Shown here piece after piece: positions 13,309 through 13,652 of a stretch of 13,652 bases of DNA; the first letter of the stretch is position 1; each line of letters starts with the position of its first letter. The position numbers and the translations under genes are program-made. The notes beneath the pieces were generated by a model. It was given only the letters and a program-made list of their open reading frames with translations, was not told the origin of the DNA and did not search any database. Origin of the DNA: an uncultured archaeon (GTDB lineage Archaea; Micrarchaeota; Micrarchaeia; Micrarchaeales; CABMGC01); NCBI GenBank assembly GCA_902385515.1, contig CABMGC010000092.1, positions 1-13,652 on the forward strand, in the 5' to 3' direction.

Positions 13309-13652
13309 TCATCTAATGCCGCCCGCCGCGCGCACTATCACGAGGGGCGAACCGGGCGTCAGCGGCGACGGCGAATAGAACACCGTCTTTGCATTGGTCA
13401 GGTTTGCCGCGACGCAGCGGTCGTAACTGTCCATTATCTCGGGCGCCCAGGATATGCTGAGCGTACCGCCCAGCACGAAGTATCCGTCAGGCATCCTGGC
13501 GAGGCTCGACGCGCTGCAGTTGAATATCGGCCGTATCTGGTTCAGGTACGCGTAGCCGGATATGTCCTGCGCCTCCTGTGCGAAGGCCGGCTGCGCGTAG
13601 AATGTCTGGTTTGCGTGCGCGCCCACGTATGCGACAAACGCGTTCACGTCGT
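13309..13652 (-). CDS. C-terminal part of an unknown, probably extracytoplasmic protein (cut by the window edge)
   Basis: The frame is open to the last base of the window, so only the final ~114 residues are seen and the start lies outside; an internal GTG near 13647 is probably not the start. The visible part has no membrane segment and is rich in aromatic, Ala and small residues (ANQTFYAQPAFAQEAQDISG), with single Cys residues in FNCSASS and DRCVAAN that could form a disulfide, and N-x-T/S sites (NQT, NCS). Together with the FVLGGTLSISWAPEIMDSYD block this suggests an exported or surface domain, for instance the soluble end of a membrane enzyme. No family is recognised. It lies upstream of apt, which has its own promoter. 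Confidence 0.65.
   Translation of the reverse strand, partial: DVNAFVAYVGAHANQTFYAQPAFAQEAQDISGYAYLNQIRPIFNCSASSLARMPDGYFVLGGTLSISWAPEIMDSYDRCVAANLTNAKTVFYSPSPLTPGSPLVIVRAAGGIR

Noticed and set aside
13274..13378. A + strand frame starting MAQHPQHPQHRHH, suggestive of a His-rich metal-binding peptide.
   Set aside because: It comes from a short CATCCGCA-type tandem repeat in the apt upstream region, then runs antisense into a real C-terminal coding region. No promoter on that strand is seen.
1..13652. CRISPR array, tRNA genes, insertion sequence, integrase.
   Set aside because: No regularly spaced repeats, no cloverleaf-like sequences and no transposase or recombinase motifs were seen on either strand.

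Overview
The window looks like chromosomal DNA of an archaeon. It has an archaeal-type 23S rRNA gene, GatA/GatB of the tRNA-dependent amidation pathway, promoters with TATA boxes about 25 bases before leaderless or nearly leaderless starts, weak Shine-Dalgarno sites, and heavy use of AGG and ATA codons. The 23S gene stands alone, with no 16S or 5S beside it, and is divergent even in the peptidyl-transferase centre. Together with the compact gene layout this fits a reduced lineage such as DPANN (Micrarchaeota/ARMAN-like), but the lineage is an inference.

Layout: (1) 1-2561, + strand: the 3' part of gatA overlapping a complete gatB. (2) 2562-4400: a mostly AT-rich accessory island with three small membrane-protein genes and two 120-bp direct repeats. 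A 19-bp near-identical sequence at the end of gatB and inside the second repeat brackets most of it. (3) 4405-5281, + strand: a spermidine-synthase-like protein and a 44-residue hypothetical protein. (4) 8552-5308, - strand: an unknown 205-residue protein followed by a three-gene ABC-2 type exporter (ATPase and two permeases, with overlaps or near-contacts), behind a promoter carrying two perfect inverted repeats. (5) 11501-8673, - strand: 23S rRNA with its own TATA promoter, a leader of about 175 bases, an 18-bp processing stem and a T-rich terminator. (6) 13652-11769, - strand: the C-terminal part of an unknown protein, apt (adenine phosphoribosyltransferase), and a 2-hydroxyacid-dehydrogenase-fold protein with altered catalytic positions.

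Functions: GatA and GatB form the core of the amidotransferase that makes Asn- or Gln-tRNA from mischarged tRNA. Apt salvages adenine to AMP. The exporter genes are translationally linked and probably form one complex of unknown substrate. The most unusual items are the repeat pair, with one compensatory change in a small hairpin and an exactly conserved 14-bp palindrome-like site; the bracketed island; and the 23S peptidyl-transferase-centre substitutions, some compensated and others breaking known contacts.
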